DNA of 64,000 nt from Aestuariivivens marinum (GTDB lineage: Bacteria; Bacteroidota; Bacteroidia; Flavobacteriales; Flavobacteriaceae). The stretch lies in NCBI RefSeq assembly GCF_022662175.1, contig NZ_JAKMCR010000001.1, positions 806,001 through 870,000 of the forward strand, in the 5' to 3' direction. A model generated the notes under the pieces. That model was not told the origin of the DNA. It saw nothing but the letters and a program-made list of their open reading frames with translations, and searched no databases. Positions 34,951 through 44,156 of the stretch are shown one piece after another. Position 1 is the first letter of the stretch. Every line of letters starts with the position of its first letter. Both the position numbers and the translations under genes were made by a program.

Positions 34951-34958
34951 TACATTTG
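34951..34958 (+). promoter_or_regulatory. hemA -7 element TACATTTG
   Basis: Perfect TAnnTTTG, 24 bases before ATG 34983. It overlaps the TTG at 34956, which therefore cannot be the translation start; the octamer fixes the hemA start. Confidence 0.65.
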
Positions 34959-34982
34959 TTTTTGATTATCAGGTATTATATC

Positions 34983-36248
34983 ATGGATAAGTACAATATT
35001 TCACGTAGTAATTACTTTTATGCCATTGGATTAAGTTACAAAAAGGCCGATGCACATATAAGAGGTCGTTTTAGTTTAAACGAAGATGGCAAAGAAAAAT
35101 TACTTCACCAAGCTAATGAGAATGGTATCGAAAGTCTTATAGTAACTTCCACATGTAACCGTACTGAAATTTACGGATTTGCGCAACACCCCTATCAACT
35201 TATAAAATTGCTTTGCGATAACACAGAAGGAACTGTAGAGGAATTTCAAAGGGTTGCCTACATCCATAAAAACCAAGAAGCTATTGCTCATATGTTTCGT
35301 GTAGGTTCAGGTTTAGATAGCCAAATATTGGGTGATTTCGAAATTATAAGTCAGTTAAAGACAAGTGCCCGTATATCAAAAAAATTTAGTTTATTAAACC
35401 ATTTTACTGAGCGTTTGGTGAATGCAGTGATACAAGCCAGTAAACGCATTAAAACAGAAACTGATATTTCTTCTGGAGCTACATCGGTGTCTTTTGCTTC
35501 GGTACAATACATCTTTAATACCATGGAAGATGTTACCAATAAAAATATACTTTTGTTTGGTACTGGTAAAATTGGAAGAAACACCTGTGAAAATTTGGTA
35601 AAGCACACCAAAAATGAACACATTACCCTTATTAACCGTACTAAGGATAAAGCCGAAAAAATTGCTGGTAAATTCAACTTATTGGTTAAGGATTATGCTA
35701 ATTTACAGGAGGAAATAAGTTATGCTGATATTTTAATTGTGGCTACTGGAGCTCAACGCCCTACCATTGACAAACATCTCCTTCAATTAAAAAAGCCTTT
35801 GTTGATTTTAGATTTATCAATACCAAAAAACGTTAATGAAAATGTAAAGGAACTAGAACATGTTTCACTAGTTCATCTCGATCATTTATCACAAATTACA
35901 GATGAAACCTTGGAAAAGCGTCGTGAACATATTCCTTTAGCAGAGTCTATCATAGAAGAGGTTAAAGCAGAATTTAACTGTTGGTTGGAAACACGAAAAT
36001 TTGTACCTACCATTAAAGCATTAAAGCATAAGTTAAGCGATTTTGCTGCTGCAGAGTTGGAGATACAGCGTAAAAAACTTAATGATTTTAATGAGACTCA
36101 AGCTGAATTGATCAGTAACAATATTATTCAAAAAATAACCAATCACTTTGCCCATCATTTAAAGGAAGATGGTGTTTCTACAGACGAAAGTCTCGAACTT
36201 ATTAAAAAAGTGTTTCAGTTAGAAGAACTTTCAAAAACCAATGTCTAA
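34983..36248 (+). CDS. hemA: glutamyl-tRNA reductase
   Basis: 421 residues from ATG 34983. Catalytic Cys58 in VTSTCNRTEIYG, an NADPH-binding Rossmann segment LLFGTGKIGRNTCENL, and a C-terminal dimerisation helix. Makes glutamate-1-semialdehyde, the first committed step of tetrapyrrole synthesis. Overlaps hemCD by eight bases. hemL, the next step, is not in this window. Confidence 0.96.
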   Translation: MDKYNISRSNYFYAIGLSYKKADAHIRGRFSLNEDGKEKLLHQANENGIESLIVTSTCNRTEIYGFAQHPYQLIKLLCDNTEGTVEEFQRVAYIHKNQEAIAHMFRVGSGLDSQILGDFEIISQLKTSARISKKFSLLNHFTERLVNAVIQASKRIKTETDISSGATSVSFASVQYIFNTMEDVTNKNILLFGTGKIGRNTCENLVKHTKNEHITLINRTKDKAEKIAGKFNLLVKDYANLQEEISYADILIVATGAQRPTIDKHLLQLKKPLLILDLSIPKNVNENVKELEHVSLVHLDHLSQITDETLEKRREHIPLAESIIEEVKAEFNCWLETRKFVPTIKALKHKLSDFAAAELEIQRKKLNDFNETQAELISNNIIQKITNHFAHHLKEDGVSTDESLELIKKVFQLEELSKTNV

Positions 36249-37818
36249 AATTATAAGAATCGGCACACGCGATAGTGAATTGGCATTATGGCAAGCCAAA
36301 ACTGTACAGCAACAACTCGAGCATTTAGGATATAAAACTAAATTAGTTCCTGTAAAGTCTACCGGAGATATTGTTTTGGATAAGCCTCTTTACGACTTAG
36401 GTATTACAGGTATTTTTACACGTACTTTAGATATCGCAATGCTCAACCACGATATTGATATTGCAGTACATTCCCTTAAAGATGTTCCTACTGTTTTACC
36501 AAAGGGTATTGCTCAGGTGGCTGTTTTGAAACGAGGAAATGTTAACGACACTTTGGTTTTTAAAACCAATGAAGAATTTTTAGGTGCCAAACATGCGGTT
36601 ATTGCTACAGGAAGTTTACGTCGTAGAGCCCAATGGCTTAACCGATACCCTACACATACTGTTGAAGACTTAAGGGGGAATGTAAACTCCAGATTGCAAA
36701 AACTAAAGAAAAATACCCACTGGGACGCTGCTATTTTTGCTGCAGCGGGTATTGGTAGAATAGGTATTCGTCCAGAGCAATCTATTAACCTTAACTGGAT
36801 GGTACCAGCACCTGCACAAGGCGCTATTATGATAACGGCTTTGGCAGAAGATGAATTTGTAAGATCTGCTTGTGCGGAATTAAATCATGAGGAAACCGAA
36901 ATTTGTACCACTATTGAACGTGAGTTTTTAAACAAATTGGAAGGTGGTTGTACAGCACCCATTGGAGCCTTGGCACAAATAAAAAATGATGAAGTGTCCT
37001 TTAAAGGCGTTCTACTAAGTATCGATGGTTCTAAGAAAATAGAAGTCTCACGAGTTGAAAAATTGGGTAAACATAAAGATTTGGCCTCCTTTTGTGCCAA
37101 TTATATTATAGAACGTGGGGGCAAGCGTTTAATGGATTCAATAAAGCAATCCAATAAAACCGTAAATTTATATTCTACAAAATCGCTTAGTGAAGAACAA
37201 AGGGTGTTACTGCATGAAAAAGTGGTGGTCGAAAGTAGTGATTTCATAAAAATAAGCTTAAACCGCATTCATCCACAGGTAATAAAAAATGAAATACAAA
37301 ATGTTATCATTACGAGTAAAAATGCTGTAGAAGCACTATTGAACAATTTTTCTGTTACCGAATTGCAGTTCAAAAATATTTATTGTGTGGGTCGTAGGAC
37401 GAAAAGATTAGTTGAAAATAGAATAGGCGCAGTAAAACATGCAGAAAAAAATGCCAAAAAGCTAGCCGAATATTTGGTTGAGTTTATAGATGGTACCGAA
37501 GTAACCTATTTCTGTAGTGATTTAAGGTTGGATGATTTGCCCAATATTCTGGAACAAAACCATATTAAGGTTAACGAAGTTGAAGCCTACCAGACCAAAT
37601 ATGATGGTGCTAAAGTAGATGATACTGTTGAAGGCGTTATGTTTTATAGCCCATCTACAGTTGAAAGTTATGTGAAAAAAAACCCTAAAGAGATTATTGC
37701 GTTTTGCATAGGGGAAACAACCGCCAAAGAAGCACAAAAACATTTCAGTGATGTAAGGATTGCTAAAGTTCCTACTGTAGAAAGTGTGATTGAGTTAGTG
37801 AACGAACATTATATATAA
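36241..37818 (+). CDS. hemC: hydroxymethylbilane synthase fused to uroporphyrinogen-III synthase (HemC-HemD)
   Basis: 525 residues, against about 310 for HemC alone. The HemC part (1-300) has IRIGTRDSELALWQA, ATGSLRRRAQWLNR and the cofactor-bearing Cys237 in NKLEGGCTAPIGA. The tail (about 310-525) has the loose two-lobe HemD pattern: VIITSKNAVEALLNNF, NIYCVGRRTKRLVENRI, YFCSDLRLDDLP, VMFYSPSTVESYV, FCIGETTAKEAQ. No separate hemD occurs in this otherwise rather complete cluster, which supports the fusion. It should turn porphobilinogen into uroporphyrinogen III in one protein. Confidence 0.92.
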   Translation: MSKIIRIGTRDSELALWQAKTVQQQLEHLGYKTKLVPVKSTGDIVLDKPLYDLGITGIFTRTLDIAMLNHDIDIAVHSLKDVPTVLPKGIAQVAVLKRGNVNDTLVFKTNEEFLGAKHAVIATGSLRRRAQWLNRYPTHTVEDLRGNVNSRLQKLKKNTHWDAAIFAAAGIGRIGIRPEQSINLNWMVPAPAQGAIMITALAEDEFVRSACAELNHEETEICTTIEREFLNKLEGGCTAPIGALAQIKNDEVSFKGVLLSIDGSKKIEVSRVEKLGKHKDLASFCANYIIERGGKRLMDSIKQSNKTVNLYSTKSLSEEQRVLLHEKVVVESSDFIKISLNRIHPQVIKNEIQNVIITSKNAVEALLNNFSVTELQFKNIYCVGRRTKRLVENRIGAVKHAEKNAKKLAEYLVEFIDGTEVTYFCSDLRLDDLPNILEQNHIKVNEVEAYQTKYDGAKVDDTVEGVMFYSPSTVESYVKKNPKEIIAFCIGETTAKEAQKHFSDVRIAKVPTVESVIELVNEHYI

Positions 37819-37821
37819 TTA

Positions 37822-37901
37822 TCATTACTAGTAACATAGCGACAAGCTAAACTATACAAATAAACCGATTGCCAAAGCAAATTTTTTTTGCTTTGCAATG
37901 A
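37822..37901. repeat. decayed copy of the metG/mfd palindromic element
   Basis: In the hemCD-hemE gap, TCATTAC (37822), GCGAC (37839), GATTGC (37867) and GCAATGA (37895) appear in the same order as in the metG element, with the first two spacings identical (17 and 28 bases). Near the right end an inverted repeat around TTTGC/GCAAA can fold. Confidence 0.65.
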
Positions 37902-37915
37902 CTTTAAAATAAAAT

Positions 37916-38941
37916 ATGATAAAAAACGATTTATTTTTAAGAGCATTAAAAGGAGAAACTGTCAATCGCCCTCCTGTTTGGATGATGCGTCAAGCAGGAC
38001 GATATTTACCTGAATTTATGGCTATTCGTGAAAAATACGACTTTTTTACTAGATGTCGAACACCAGAATTAGCTAGTGAAATTACGGTACAACCTATTCG
38101 TCGTTATGGTATGGATGCTGCCATATTGTTTAGTGATATTTTGGTCATTCCCCAAGCGATGAATATTGAGGTACAAATGAAACCTAACTTTGGTCCTTAT
38201 TTACCAAATCCTATACGTACTTCTAAAGATGTAAATGAGGTTATTGTTCCAGACGTAACCGAAGAATTGGATTATGTTTACCAAGCTATAAAAGCAACCA
38301 AGGAATTATTAAAAGATGAAATTCCATTGATTGGTTTTGCTGGTTCACCGTGGACCATCCTATGCTATTGTGTGCAAGGACAGGGTAGTAAGACCTTCGA
38401 TAAAGCTAAGGAGTTTTGTTTTACTAATCCCATAGCTGCCCATCAATTGCTTCAAAAAATAACTGACACCACCATCGCTTATTTAAAGGAGAAAGTAAAA
38501 GCTGGCTGTAATGCCGTTCAGGTTTTCGATTCATGGGGAGGTATGCTAAGCCCTGCAGATTATCAAGAGTTTTCTTGGCAATACATTAATCAAATTATTG
38601 AAGCCTTAAAAGATGAGGCACCCGTAATTGCCTTTGGTAAAGGGTGTTGGTTTGCTTTGAACGATATGGCTAAATCCAACGCTTCGGCATTGGGCATTGA
38701 TTGGACATGCTCTGCACGTAATGCACGTTATTTAACAGGAGGAAAGATTACGTTACAAGGTAATTTTGATCCAGCTCGGTTATTGTCCCCGCCTTCTGAA
38801 ATAAAGCGTATGGTACATCAAATGATAAATGAGTTTGGAAAGGATAAATACATTGTGAATTTAGGTCACGGGATTTTACCCAATGTACCATTGGAAAACG
38901 CCAAAGCCTTTATTGATGCTGTAAAAGAATACCATGCTTAA
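37916..38941 (+). CDS. hemE: uroporphyrinogen decarboxylase
   Basis: 341 residues. Signatures [18 protein letters not shown] near the start, [19 protein letters not shown], and [20 protein letters not shown]. Decarboxylates uroporphyrinogen III to coproporphyrinogen III. Overlaps the EI24 gene by eight bases. Confidence 0.96.
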   Translation: MIKNDLFLRALKGETVNRPPVWMMRQAGRYLPEFMAIREKYDFFTRCRTPELASEITVQPIRRYGMDAAILFSDILVIPQAMNIEVQMKPNFGPYLPNPIRTSKDVNEVIVPDVTEELDYVYQAIKATKELLKDEIPLIGFAGSPWTILCYCVQGQGSKTFDKAKEFCFTNPIAAHQLLQKITDTTIAYLKEKVKAGCNAVQVFDSWGGMLSPADYQEFSWQYINQIIEALKDEAPVIAFGKGCWFALNDMAKSNASALGIDWTCSARNARYLTGGKITLQGNFDPARLLSPPSEIKRMVHQMINEFGKDKYIVNLGHGILPNVPLENAKAFIDAVKEYHA

Positions 38942-39695
38942 AAACATAGTTATAGGAATTAAAGCCTATTTTGGTGTCTTTGGGTTGATTTCGAAACTCA
39001 AGCTCTGGAAATATTTTGCAGTTCCTATGCTAATAAGTTTTGTAACGGCAGTAGCTATTTTTGGAGTGGCCTATGGACTATCCGATAATATGGGCATTTT
39101 AATTTCAAAAATTTGGATATGGGAATGGGGAAAAAACACTTTTATAACCATTAGTAATATTCTTGGGGCATTGATCATAATTGTTATTGGCTTAATCCTC
39201 TTTAAACACATTATTATGGCATTATCAGCACCATTTATGAGCCCGGTATCTGAAAAAATAGAAGCTTATTTAACAGGAAGCACATCACTTTCACACAGAA
39301 ATACGACGTTTTTGCAACAGTTATGGCGAGGTATTCGTATTAACGGCAGGAATTTGTTCATGGAGTTGCTGTTAACCATTCCTATTTTATTATTGAAGTT
39401 TATTCCTGTGGTTAATATTTTTTCAACGGTTCTCTTGTTTTTGGTGCAGTCCTATTATGCTGGTTTTGGTAATATGGATTACACTTTAGAACGTCATTTT
39501 AGGTATGGAGAAAGTTTGAAATTTGTTCGACAGCATAGAGGTCTAGCCATAGGCAATGGCATTGTATTTATATCACTATTAATAATACCTTTAATTGGGG
39601 TTATTTTGGTATTGCCCCTTTCGGTTACAGCAGCTTCGTTAAAAACAGTTGAGGCATTAGAACTAAAACACAATCCCAATGCTACTTCGTTTTGA
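38934..39695 (+). CDS. EI24-domain integral membrane protein (CysZ-like)
   Basis: 253 residues, four to five membrane helices ([78 protein letters not shown]). Matches the EI24/CysZ fold, whose CysZ branch moves sulfate. Located between hemE and a GNAT gene with overlaps at both ends (8 and 17 bases), so cotranscribed with the heme genes; any role in heme synthesis is unproven. Confidence 0.8.
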   Translation: MLKNIVIGIKAYFGVFGLISKLKLWKYFAVPMLISFVTAVAIFGVAYGLSDNMGILISKIWIWEWGKNTFITISNILGALIIIVIGLILFKHIIMALSAPFMSPVSEKIEAYLTGSTSLSHRNTTFLQQLWRGIRINGRNLFMELLLTIPILLLKFIPVVNIFSTVLLFLVQSYYAGFGNMDYTLERHFRYGESLKFVRQHRGLAIGNGIVFISLLIIPLIGVILVLPLSVTAASLKTVEALELKHNPNATSF

Positions 39696-40224
39696 AAACT
39701 ACTATATAGTACCTATTCAAATTAAGGATGCATATCCCATTTATGATTTTGTTATAGATAATGAAGACCGACTAAAAAGGTATTTCCCTTTAACATTAAA
39801 GAAAAATTTAACACCTGAACTATCAAAGATTTTTGTTAAAAAAAAAGTAAGGAAGTTTCAGAAAAACAAGGAGTTTTTATTTACCATAAATGAAAATAAC
39901 ATCAAAGAATTGTTAGGGCTAATTTATTTAAAAGCACTAGATTGGAAGAATAAACATGGTGAACTGGCCTACTGTATTGGTCATCAATTTGAAGGTAAAG
40001 GTATTACAACAAAAGCAATAACGGTTTTAACTAATTATATATTTTCAAAATTCGATTTAAGAACCCTTAAGATTATAGTCCATAAAACAAATTTACCGAG
40101 TATACTAGTTGCTAAAAACTGTCATTTTACTTGGATTAAAACATTAAAAAATGAGCATACACCGCCAGGAGAAAAACCTCTCGATATGGAATTATATGAG
40201 CTTTATAAAACCATTCAACATTAA
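39679..40224 (+). CDS. GNAT-family N-acetyltransferase (RimJ/RimL type)
   Basis: 181 residues. Acetyl-CoA-binding strand ELAYCIGHQFEGKGITTKAI and later LRTLKIIVHKTNLPSILVAK, as in ribosomal-protein and spermidine acetyltransferases. Substrate unknown. Overlaps EI24 by 17 bases and is two bases before hemF. Confidence 0.86.
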   Translation: MLLRFENYYIVPIQIKDAYPIYDFVIDNEDRLKRYFPLTLKKNLTPELSKIFVKKKVRKFQKNKEFLFTINENNIKELLGLIYLKALDWKNKHGELAYCIGHQFEGKGITTKAITVLTNYIFSKFDLRTLKIIVHKTNLPSILVAKNCHFTWIKTLKNEHTPPGEKPLDMELYELYKTIQH

Positions 40225-40226
40225 AA

Positions 40227-41129
40227 ATGAAAACTAAATTCTACCAATACATACAGGATTTACAAGAAAGCATAACCTCAAAGTTGGAAGCAGTTGATGG
40301 TAAAGCAAAATTCATAGAGGATATCTGGGAGAGAAAAGAAGGTGGTGGTGGACGAACCCGTGTGATTGAAAATGGAGAGCTGTTTGAAAAAGGCGGGGTT
40401 AACATATCGGCCGTACATGGTAAATTACCTAAATCTATGCAGGCCTATTTTAAAGTGGGCGATGTCGATTTTTTTGCATGTGGGCTAAGTTTGGTTATCC
40501 ATCCTAAAAGCCCTATGGTGCCTACAGTGCATGCGAACTGGCGTTATTTTGAGATGTACGATGAAGATGGAAATATTGTTGATCAATGGTTTGGTGGCGG
40601 ACAGGATTTAACGCCTTATTATTTATTTGAAGCTGATGCCAAGCATTTTCATAAAGTTTGTAAAATGGCTTGTGATAAGCATAATCCAGAATTTTATCCT
40701 AATTATAAAGCACGTTGTGATGAGTACTTTTTTAATAATCACCGTGATGAGGCCCGTGGCATAGGAGGTTTGTTTTTCGATTACTGTAAGGCTTCGGAAA
40801 CCATGTCAATGAGTCATTGGTATGATTTTGTAACCGAAGTAGGCAACAGTTTTTTGGCGGCTTATGTGCCTATTGTAGAAAGACGTAAGGAGTTACCTTA
40901 TACAAAAGCCAATCGGGATTGGCAGGAAATTCGTAGAGGGCGTTACGTAGAATTTAATTTGGTCCATGATAAAGGGACCTTGTTCGGGCTAAAAACTAAC
41001 GGACGCATAGAAAGCATTTTAATGAGCTTACCGCCACATGTGCAATGGGTTTATAACCATCACCCAAAAGCTGGTAGTGAAGAGGAAAAACTAATTAACG
41101 TTTTAAAAACACCTATAGACTGGGTGTAA
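40227..41129 (+). CDS. hemF: oxygen-dependent coproporphyrinogen III oxidase
   Basis: 300 residues with the diagnostic DQWFGGGQDLTPYYLFEAD and VHANWRYFEMYDEDG, and VEFNLVHDKGTLFGLKTNGR. Oxidises coproporphyrinogen to protoporphyrinogen using oxygen, so the organism makes heme aerobically. Two bases after the GNAT gene. Confidence 0.96.
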   Translation: MKTKFYQYIQDLQESITSKLEAVDGKAKFIEDIWERKEGGGGRTRVIENGELFEKGGVNISAVHGKLPKSMQAYFKVGDVDFFACGLSLVIHPKSPMVPTVHANWRYFEMYDEDGNIVDQWFGGGQDLTPYYLFEADAKHFHKVCKMACDKHNPEFYPNYKARCDEYFFNNHRDEARGIGGLFFDYCKASETMSMSHWYDFVTEVGNSFLAAYVPIVERRKELPYTKANRDWQEIRRGRYVEFNLVHDKGTLFGLKTNGRIESILMSLPPHVQWVYNHHPKAGSEEEKLINVLKTPIDWV

Positions 41130-41134
41130 ACTTT

Positions 41135-41142
41135 TAACTTTG
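41135..41142 (+). promoter_or_regulatory. hemB -7 element TAACTTTG
   Basis: Perfect TAnnTTTG, 24 bases before the hemB ATG, just past the hemF stop. hemB can therefore be made independently of the upstream heme genes. Confidence 0.55.
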
Positions 41143-41166
41143 TACTTATAACTTTAACTTAATAGG

Positions 41167-42159
41167 ATGTATCCACTTAGAAGAAATCGCAGATTAAGAA
41201 CCAACCAAGCCATTCGTTCTTTAGTTCGAGAAACAATTATAACTCCAAACGACTTTTTAGTACCATTATTTGTTGTCGAGGGTAAAGGTGTAAAAGACGA
41301 AATTCCATCGATGCCTAATTATTTTCGTTATAGTTTAGATTTGCTTGAAAACGAAGTAAAAGAACTATGGAAATTAGGGTTAAAATCGGTATTACTATTC
41401 GTAAAAGTTCCTGACAATTTAAAAGACAATGCTGGTAAAGAAGCCTTAAATCCAAACGGATTGATGCAACGCGCCATTAAAACAGTAAAAAACGCTTGCC
41501 CTGATATGTTGGTGATGACTGATGTCGCTCTAGACCCCTATTCTGCTTACGGTCATGATGGCATTATTGAAAACGGACAAGTACTAAATGACGAAACTAC
41601 TGAAGTGTTAGCAGAAATGAGCATATCACATGCGCAAGCCGGAGCCAATTTTGTAGCTCCAAGTGATATGATGGACGGACGTATTTTAACCATCCGTGAG
41701 GCGTTAGATGACGAAGGCTTTATCAATACTGGTATTATGAGCTATTCTGCCAAATATGCTTCAGCTTTTTATGGGCCATTTCGTGATGCTTTGGACTCCG
41801 CGCCTGTAGATTTAGTTGATGTTCCAAAGGACAAAAAAACATACCAGATGGATCCTGCCAATCGGTTTGAGGCCATTCGGGAAACTGAAATGGATATTGA
41901 CGAAGGCGCCGATATTGTTATGGTAAAACCCGGGCTGTGTTATTTGGATATTGTTAGAGAAATTAGAAACGAAGTGGATGTGCCGGTAGCTGTTTATCAG
42001 GTGTCTGGTGAGTATGCCATGCTTAAAGCTGCTGCCGAAAGAGGTTGGTTAGATCACGATGCTGTTATGTTGGAGCAGGTTACTGCCATTAAACGTGCGG
42101 GAGCCGACATTATCGCTTCGTATTTTGCTAAGGATGTTGTGAAGCTATTTAACAGGTAA
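41167..42159 (+). CDS. hemB: porphobilinogen synthase (delta-aminolevulinate dehydratase)
   Basis: 330 residues. Schiff-base lysines in MSYSAKYASAFYGPFRDA and DIVMVKPGLCYLDIV. The metal site reads DVALDPYSAYGHDGI, i.e. Asp/Ala in place of the three zinc cysteines, so this is a magnesium-type enzyme. Condenses two aminolevulinates to porphobilinogen. Confidence 0.97.
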   Translation: MYPLRRNRRLRTNQAIRSLVRETIITPNDFLVPLFVVEGKGVKDEIPSMPNYFRYSLDLLENEVKELWKLGLKSVLLFVKVPDNLKDNAGKEALNPNGLMQRAIKTVKNACPDMLVMTDVALDPYSAYGHDGIIENGQVLNDETTEVLAEMSISHAQAGANFVAPSDMMDGRILTIREALDDEGFINTGIMSYSAKYASAFYGPFRDALDSAPVDLVDVPKDKKTYQMDPANRFEAIRETEMDIDEGADIVMVKPGLCYLDIVREIRNEVDVPVAVYQVSGEYAMLKAAAERGWLDHDAVMLEQVTAIKRAGADIIASYFAKDVVKLFNR

Positions 42160-42173
42160 GCTTTTAGAAAAAC

Positions 42174-42845
42174 CTACTTTATACCACCCCATTCATCGTA
42201 AAACTGCTCTAAAAACTGTTCCATATAAGCATGCCGTTTTTTAGCAATTTGCTTGCCCGTTTTGGTGTTCATTTTGTCCTTAAGAAGTAACAATTTTTCA
42301 TAAAAATGATTAATGGTGGGCGCTGTTGAGGTTTTGTATTCAGCTTCGCTCATATTAAGATTGGGCTTGGTCTCTGGGTTAAAAAGTGGCCTGTTTTTAA
42401 ACCCACCATAATTAAAGGCGCGAGCAATACCAATCGCACCAATCGCATCAAGCCTGTCTGCATCTTGAACTACTTTTAGTTCTTCGGAAACAAATAACAT
42501 GTCGTTACCGAGAGATTTATTGAATGATATATTTTCGATAATCTTTACCACATGTTCAATGGTTTGGGAATCCACATTCAATTGAAATAAAAATTCTCGT
42601 GCCATTTTAGGGCCGATGGTATCATCACCTTCGTGAAATTTACTATCGGCAATATCATGTAATAAGGCAGCCAATTCAACAACGAAAATATCCACTGTTT
42701 CTGTTTTTGAAATGAGCAAGGCATTATGGTACACCCGCAACGTATGAAACCAATCGTGTCCACCTTCGGCATTGGCCAGAGTTTGTTTTACAAAGGTTTT
42801 AGTTTTGCTAATAAGGGTTTTATGGTGTTCTTTATTAGTGCTCAA
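42174..42845 (-). CDS. HD-domain phosphohydrolase
   Basis: 223 residues. HDWFHTLRVYHNALL (His-Asp) and LAALLHDIADSKFHEGDD (second HD) make the metal site, then VQDADRLDAIGAIGIARAF. Predicted nucleotide or phosphate-ester hydrolase of the YedJ-like group; substrate unknown. Overlaps the acyltransferase gene by 11 bases. Confidence 0.87.
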   Translation of the reverse strand: MSTNKEHHKTLISKTKTFVKQTLANAEGGHDWFHTLRVYHNALLISKTETVDIFVVELAALLHDIADSKFHEGDDTIGPKMAREFLFQLNVDSQTIEHVVKIIENISFNKSLGNDMLFVSEELKVVQDADRLDAIGAIGIARAFNYGGFKNRPLFNPETKPNLNMSEAEYKTSTAPTINHFYEKLLLLKDKMNTKTGKQIAKKRHAYMEQFLEQFYDEWGGIK

Positions 42846-43578
42846 TGTAGATATGGTCTTTGATGGTGGTTTCTATTTGGGAAATTAAATCTAATTTATT
42901 TTCAAAATCCGATACCTTTAATGGTTTGTGTGCCGTATGCTTGATGTGTGTTCCCAATCCCATAGGAAACCATCCGTAACGTTGCATTTTCCAAGAGTTA
43001 TTAATTGAAATAGGCACAACCAAGGCCGATGGTACTTTTTTAAACAACATTTCCAGTCCTTTAGTTTGAAAGGGTTTGGGAATACCATTTTTACTTCGGG
43101 TACCTTCGGGAAAAATAACGGCTGCACGTTTGGTGGTTTCAATATATTCGGCAAATTTCATTATAGCAGGAAGGGATTGTCTTGGGTTTTGTCTATCGAT
43201 CAACACCGACCCCCCGTGACGCAAGTTGTAGGATACACTGGGGATGCCTTTACCTAATTCCTCTTTGCTTATAAATTTGGTATGGTGCTTTCGCATATAC
43301 CACATAATTGGTGATATATCGTATAAACTTTGGTGGTTGGCCACAATAATAAGTGGTTGCCCTGTGCTAATCTTATGAGGATTATTAAACGTAAACCGTG
43401 TACCTAATATATGAGTGCATTTTAAGAGACAAAATTGTAAAATATCGACACTAACTTTGTGGGCTTTGTAACCAAAAATGTTAAAACAAAACCATTGAAT
43501 AGGATGAAAAAAAACAAGGGTCAACCCAAATAATAGATAATAAATACTGGTTAAGGGATATGATAAAAGTTTTAACAT
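42835..43578 (-). CDS. lysophospholipid acyltransferase family protein
   Basis: 247 residues. Acyltransferase motifs NHQSLYDISPIMW (HX4D, about 82-88), SVLIDRQNPRQSL and FPEGTRSKNGIP (about 156-167), with an N-terminal membrane helix. A second PlsC-like enzyme beside the one at 6 kb; the two may prefer different acyl donors or substrates. Confidence 0.88.
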   Translation of the reverse strand: MLKLLSYPLTSIYYLLFGLTLVFFHPIQWFCFNIFGYKAHKVSVDILQFCLLKCTHILGTRFTFNNPHKISTGQPLIIVANHQSLYDISPIMWYMRKHHTKFISKEELGKGIPSVSYNLRHGGSVLIDRQNPRQSLPAIMKFAEYIETTKRAAVIFPEGTRSKNGIPKPFQTKGLEMLFKKVPSALVVPISINNSWKMQRYGWFPMGLGTHIKHTAHKPLKVSDFENKLDLISQIETTIKDHIYIEH

Positions 43579-43599
43579 GTCCCAAAAGTAAACTAAATA

Positions 43600-43995
43600 T
43601 TAGTACACAGCAACACAGGTGTTGTTTTCGCAAGTTATACTAGAAGGTTGTTGAACTAAAGCACAGTCTGAAGCAACGTTCCATCTTTGATTATAGGCTT
43701 GTTCCTTAGCATTATAATCTTGCACCATAGCTTCTAGAGCACTCACATCAATTGATGTTGAATAAATAAGATAGGACCAAGGTCCACCACAAGGTTTACT
43801 TCCAAAGGCAATAAATTTACATTCTGTAGTTTCATTACAAATCGATAAGTTGACCATAGCTTCAATCTCAGATTTAAAATCTTGTAATTGGGCAAGTTCT
43901 TGTTCTTGGGTTAACGGAGCATCATCATCGCATTGAAAAGCAGTAAAACTTAAACAAAGAAGAAGCAAAATAGCAGCAAAAAAAGAATTTTTCAT
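43600..43995 (-). CDS. small lipoprotein under the ECF-type promoter
   Basis: 131 residues. Signal MKNSFFAAILLLLCLSFTAF followed by QCDDD (lipid Cys22). The mature part has a pattern of cysteines (LSICNETTECKFIAF, KPCGG, SDCALVQQ, ITCENNTCVAVY) suggesting disulfides. The family is widespread in Bacteroidota but unnamed to me. Copy C of the ECF-type promoter lies 18 bases before the ATG, tying it to the sigma operon at 8-9 kb. A role in the outer membrane stress response is inferred only from that. Confidence 0.82.
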   Translation of the reverse strand: MKNSFFAAILLLLCLSFTAFQCDDDAPLTQEQELAQLQDFKSEIEAMVNLSICNETTECKFIAFGSKPCGGPWSYLIYSTSIDVSALEAMVQDYNAKEQAYNQRWNVASDCALVQQPSSITCENNTCVAVY

Positions 43996-44012
43996 AGCAA
44001 TTTTTTACCTAA

Positions 44013-44040
44013 TAGATGTTCATATAAAGAAAAGGTTGCG
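44013..44040 (-). promoter_or_regulatory. ECF-type promoter, copy C (lipoprotein at 43.6-44.0 kb)
   Basis: Minus-strand CGCAACCTTTT (44040-44030), 11 bases, CATCTA (44018-44013), 17 bases before the ATG. Same fixed bases and spacing as copies A and B. Confidence 0.8.
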
Positions 44041-44053
44041 TAAGGATATAAAA

Positions 44054-44097
44054 AAACCACATTGTCCTTCGACTACGCTCGTGAACCAATGTGGTTT
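44054..44097 (-). terminator. intrinsic terminator after the bacilliredoxin gene
   Basis: AAACCACATTG and CAATGTGGTTT form an 11-bp perfect stem (44097-44087 with 44064-44054) followed on the minus strand by a U run. The 22-base loop holds CGAGCGTAGTCG. It stops transcription only 13 bases before the ECF promoter copy C. Confidence 0.8.
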
Positions 44098-44156
44098 AAC
44101 TTTTTCAATTGAGTATTCCCTTTGTCTTTTGGAGAGAGGGATAGGGAGAGAGGCTT

